Below, piece by piece: positions 62,146 through 64,000 of a stretch of DNA of 64,000 nucleotides. Where the stretch lies: positions 2,362,001-2,426,000 of the forward strand of contig NZ_CP104850.1 in assembly GCF_028864635.1 (NCBI RefSeq), in the 5' to 3' direction. The position numbers and the translations under genes are program-made. How positions within the stretch are numbered: the stretch's first letter is position 1; the number at the start of each line of letters is the position of its first letter. The DNA comes from Cloacibacterium sp. TD35. GTDB taxonomy: Bacteria > Bacteroidota > Bacteroidia > Flavobacteriales > Weeksellaceae. The notes under the pieces were generated by a model that made no database searches, was not told the origin of the DNA, and worked only from the letters and a program-made list of their open reading frames with translations.

Positions 62146-62501
62146 TTTCATTGGTACAACATAAGTGCAACAAATTAAAAAGTATTGTAAAATTGATGCT
62201 TCCCTTTACTTTGCACTATAGCAAATATATAAAATGTTTTTTTGTTGTGTAAAATATTGATAAAATATATTTTATTATATGATTTATTTTAGTTTACTAG
62301 AATTTTCAATAAATTCTTTTACCAGAAAAAATTATACATCATTATAAGTCAATAAATATGGTGAAATCGCAATCAAACGTGAGTTATGATATGAATAATA
62401 ATTACTACTTTTTGAGTTTTATTAAAGCTTTCATTTTTCCTTTTAAATTTAAGTCATAATCTGAATGTCCAAATATTGTTATTCAAAGAAAATTAAAAAA
62501 A

Positions 62502-62531
62502 TTGGAGTTCAGAAAAAATTCTGTACCTTTT
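62502..62531 (+). promoter_or_regulatory. Promoter of the small-protein / NTPase unit
   Basis: TTG (62502-62504), 19 bases, TACCTTTT (62524-62531); the -7 element has T in place of the final G. Downstream, GCCATATTGA and GGCATATTGA (62544-62577) form a direct repeat that could bind a regulator. The remaining bases from 62146 are AT-rich without a gene. Confidence 0.45.
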
Positions 62532-62614
62532 TAGTTTAAAAATGCCATATTGACAGATTTAACAAGTGGCATATTGATTGTAAAATATTAAAAATCAATT
62601 TAAAACAAAGTATT

Positions 62615-63013
62615 ATGCCATTATTGACAACAACAACTTTAGTAGTTTTATATCCTTTTTTAATCGAATTAGCTAAAAAGGGTGCAGATAAAATAGTAGA
62701 AACAAGTAGTGAAAAACTTACATCAGGAAGTATTAGTTGGTTAAAATCTTTATTCTTTAAAGATGACGAACCCAAAAAAGAATTGAAAGAATTAATTAAT
62801 GAACCTGAAAATGTGGAAAAACAAACTGCCATTAAGACATTAGTTGAAAATTCTATTGAGGATAATCCTGAATATGAAAGCTATTTGAATGAACTTTTAG
62901 ATAAACTTCCAAAAATTGAAAATAATATAAATAACAGCAAGAATGTGATTACTGGAAATGTAAATACTGGGGGTGGTAATTTTATTAATGGAGATGGTAA
63001 TCAAATGTCATAG
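62615..63013 (+). CDS. Small protein with FINGD motif, partner of the NTPase
   Basis: 132 residues. An N-terminal hydrophobic helix (TTTTLVVLYPFLIELAKKG) is followed by a charged helical region (~25-105) and a Gly/Asn-rich C terminus (residues 109-132) containing KNVITGNVNTGGGNFINGDG. The same pattern opens the NTPase encoded immediately downstream (KNIISK...GGDFINGDNN). The stop (TAG, 63011-63013) is in frame with that gene and only one codon (TTG) separates it from the next ATG. I do not recognise the family. A role as sensor or adaptor joined to the NTPase through the shared motif is inference. Confidence 0.7.
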   Translation: MPLLTTTTLVVLYPFLIELAKKGADKIVETSSEKLTSGSISWLKSLFFKDDEPKKELKELINEPENVEKQTAIKTLVENSIEDNPEYESYLNELLDKLPKIENNINNSKNVITGNVNTGGGNFINGDGNQMS

Positions 63014-63016
63014 TTG

Positions 63017-64000
63017 ATGGAGTCGGGTAAAAATATTATTAGTAAATCAATCATCTACACGGAGGGTGGGGATTTTATTAATGGGGATAATAATTTCATC
63101 CAAAAAATAATTTTCAATCTTGCTTATAATAAAGCGGGATTAAAAAGTATTGTAAAACAAACAAAGAATGTTTTAAACAAAATTAAATCAGATATTTCAG
63201 GGCATATTCTAAAAAGAAACTTAACTGATTTACCTATTGAAGAAATTATAACAAATAACCAATTTCTTTTTATTGATGGCGAAGCAGGTTCAGGTAAATC
63301 CGCCTATGCAAAACATATTTTAGAAACTCTCGATGATACTTGTATTATTTCTTTTGCAGCTGACCAATTTTTAAAAAGTTCACTTATCAACACTCTCCAT
63401 GAAATTAATGTCGATTTAAGTATCGAGGAAATTTTTAATGAGTTTGAGGAGTTTTCAAATAAGCTGATATACATTGATAGTTTTGAAAAATTATTAGAGG
63501 GAGATGCAGAATCATTCCGAGAATTTGTTGCCGTTTTAAGGGAAAACAAGGACATTAAACTAATTGTTTCATGTAGAAGTTATGCTTTAGAAACATTGAA
63601 ATTCAACTATTTTGATAAACAATTACTACATAATAATTCGGCTATTATAAATGTTCCTCAACTTAATGACGAAGAATTACAATATTTTGTTGAAAAAATT
63701 CCTGCTCTTGATAGCATAGTTCAAAATGCGAATCTTGCTGAAATTATTAGAACCCCAAAATATTTGTCATTGGCAGAAAAACTAATCACTGCTTCAGATG
63801 AAGATTTATCCATAATTGATGTGGTGGAATTTAAAAAGCAACTTTGGAAAAATATTGTTGGTGGTAGTAATGCACCATTTGAAGAGGAAAGGCAAAATAC
63901 TTTTGTAGGTATTGCTGTAAAAAGGGCAAAAAATTTGACATTACTGACAACTGCAAACGAATTTGATTCAGAAACTGTATATAGACTTAAGTCAGAAGGA
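63017..64000 (+). CDS. STAND/NACHT-like P-loop NTPase (partial)
   Basis: 328 codons visible, running off the right edge. Residues 5-26 repeat the KN-I-I...GGDFINGDNN motif of the upstream protein. Walker A is GEAGSGKS (88-95), Walker B IYIDSFEKL (151-159), and KLIVSCRSYAL (181-191) is the sensor-1-type strand of NACHT/STAND NTPases. Helical segments resembling a winged-helix region follow. STAND NTPases are signalling switches in bacterial immunity and programmed death, with C-terminal sensor repeats that would lie beyond this window. Start chosen: ATG 63017, the first after the upstream stop. Confidence 0.75.
   Translation, partial: MESGKNIISKSIIYTEGGDFINGDNNFIQKIIFNLAYNKAGLKSIVKQTKNVLNKIKSDISGHILKRNLTDLPIEEIITNNQFLFIDGEAGSGKSAYAKHILETLDDTCIISFAADQFLKSSLINTLHEINVDLSIEEIFNEFEEFSNKLIYIDSFEKLLEGDAESFREFVAVLRENKDIKLIVSCRSYALETLKFNYFDKQLLHNNSAIINVPQLNDEELQYFVEKIPALDSIVQNANLAEIIRTPKYLSLAEKLITASDEDLSIIDVVEFKKQLWKNIVGGSNAPFEEERQNTFVGIAVKRAKNLTLLTTANEFDSETVYRLKSEG

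Noticed and set aside
62536-62832. 98-codon minus-strand frame overlapping the small FINGD protein
   Set aside because: It is antisense to the promoter and first half of a gene whose product shares a motif with its neighbour.

Overview
The window reads as chromosomal DNA of a flavobacterium in the Chryseobacterium / Cloacibacterium neighbourhood. It is AT-rich. Promoters carry the Bacteroidota -7 element TAnnTTTG, usually with TTG 19-21 bases upstream. Shine-Dalgarno sites are weak. Marker families include Bat aerotolerance genes, DUF4834, DUF6263, DUF6266, PadR/PspC pairs, TonB-dependent receptors and NamZ. No rRNA, tRNA or CRISPR array was found.

1-36 kb is mostly core genome. It holds a CoA-disulfide reductase/rhodanese (1-1599, cut by the left edge) and a PspC-PadR-PspC envelope-stress module (1.9-4.4 kb). 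An acyltransferase with a MenI-like thioesterase and isochorismate synthase (4.7-6.7 kb) follows. Next come MarC and a seven-gene MoxR-DUF58-BatA/B/C/D operon read leftward (7.6-15.2 kb). Then come DinB, RlmB, a DUF6263 lipoprotein, YfhO, a GT4 glycosyltransferase and two ferritin-like DUF2202 proteins (15.4-23.7 kb). The block ends with a CBS-like PLP enzyme, a LolE-type permease back to back with NamZ, a TSUP exporter, a thioredoxin-fold protein, a TPR/LuxR regulator, a P-type ATPase, and a DoxX-glutathione peroxidase fusion co-transcribed with an OhrR-type regulator.

36-40 kb is a mobile and defence patch: a structured non-coding RNA candidate, an IS110-family transposase with a bridge-RNA-like upstream region, and a cytosine-5 DNA methyltransferase. 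The methyltransferase overlaps the first 38 codons of a GHKL (MORC/MutL-like) ATPase gene that is cut off at the IS right end, so it appears to be a broken restriction-modification-like locus.

39.5-58 kb is bounded by two nearly identical direct repeats of about 1.1 kb, each carrying a WYL-domain regulator (about 98 % identical proteins). Between them lies a glucuronate island: LacI regulator, GH3 hydrolase, TonB receptor, and then a rightward operon of fructuronate reductase, UxuA, UxaC, two paralogous KdgK-like kinases, KDPG aldolase and an ExuT-like MFS transporter. Together these convert glucuronate to pyruvate and glyceraldehyde-3-phosphate. A rod-like RNA/terminator, a decayed DUF6266 gene and a frameshifted nuclease-DUF2075 helicase fill the right side of the island.

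58-64 kb holds a ferritin-like DUF892 protein with a large-subunit catalase, then a second member of the structured RNA family (its hairpin covaries with the copy at 36.5 kb). Last comes an apparently undescribed two-gene unit, a 132-residue protein and a STAND/NACHT-like NTPase (cut by the right edge). Both share a KN-[VI]-I...GG-[ND]-FINGD-x-N motif and sit in the same reading frame separated by one TAG. The RNA pair and this unit are the best candidates for something new.
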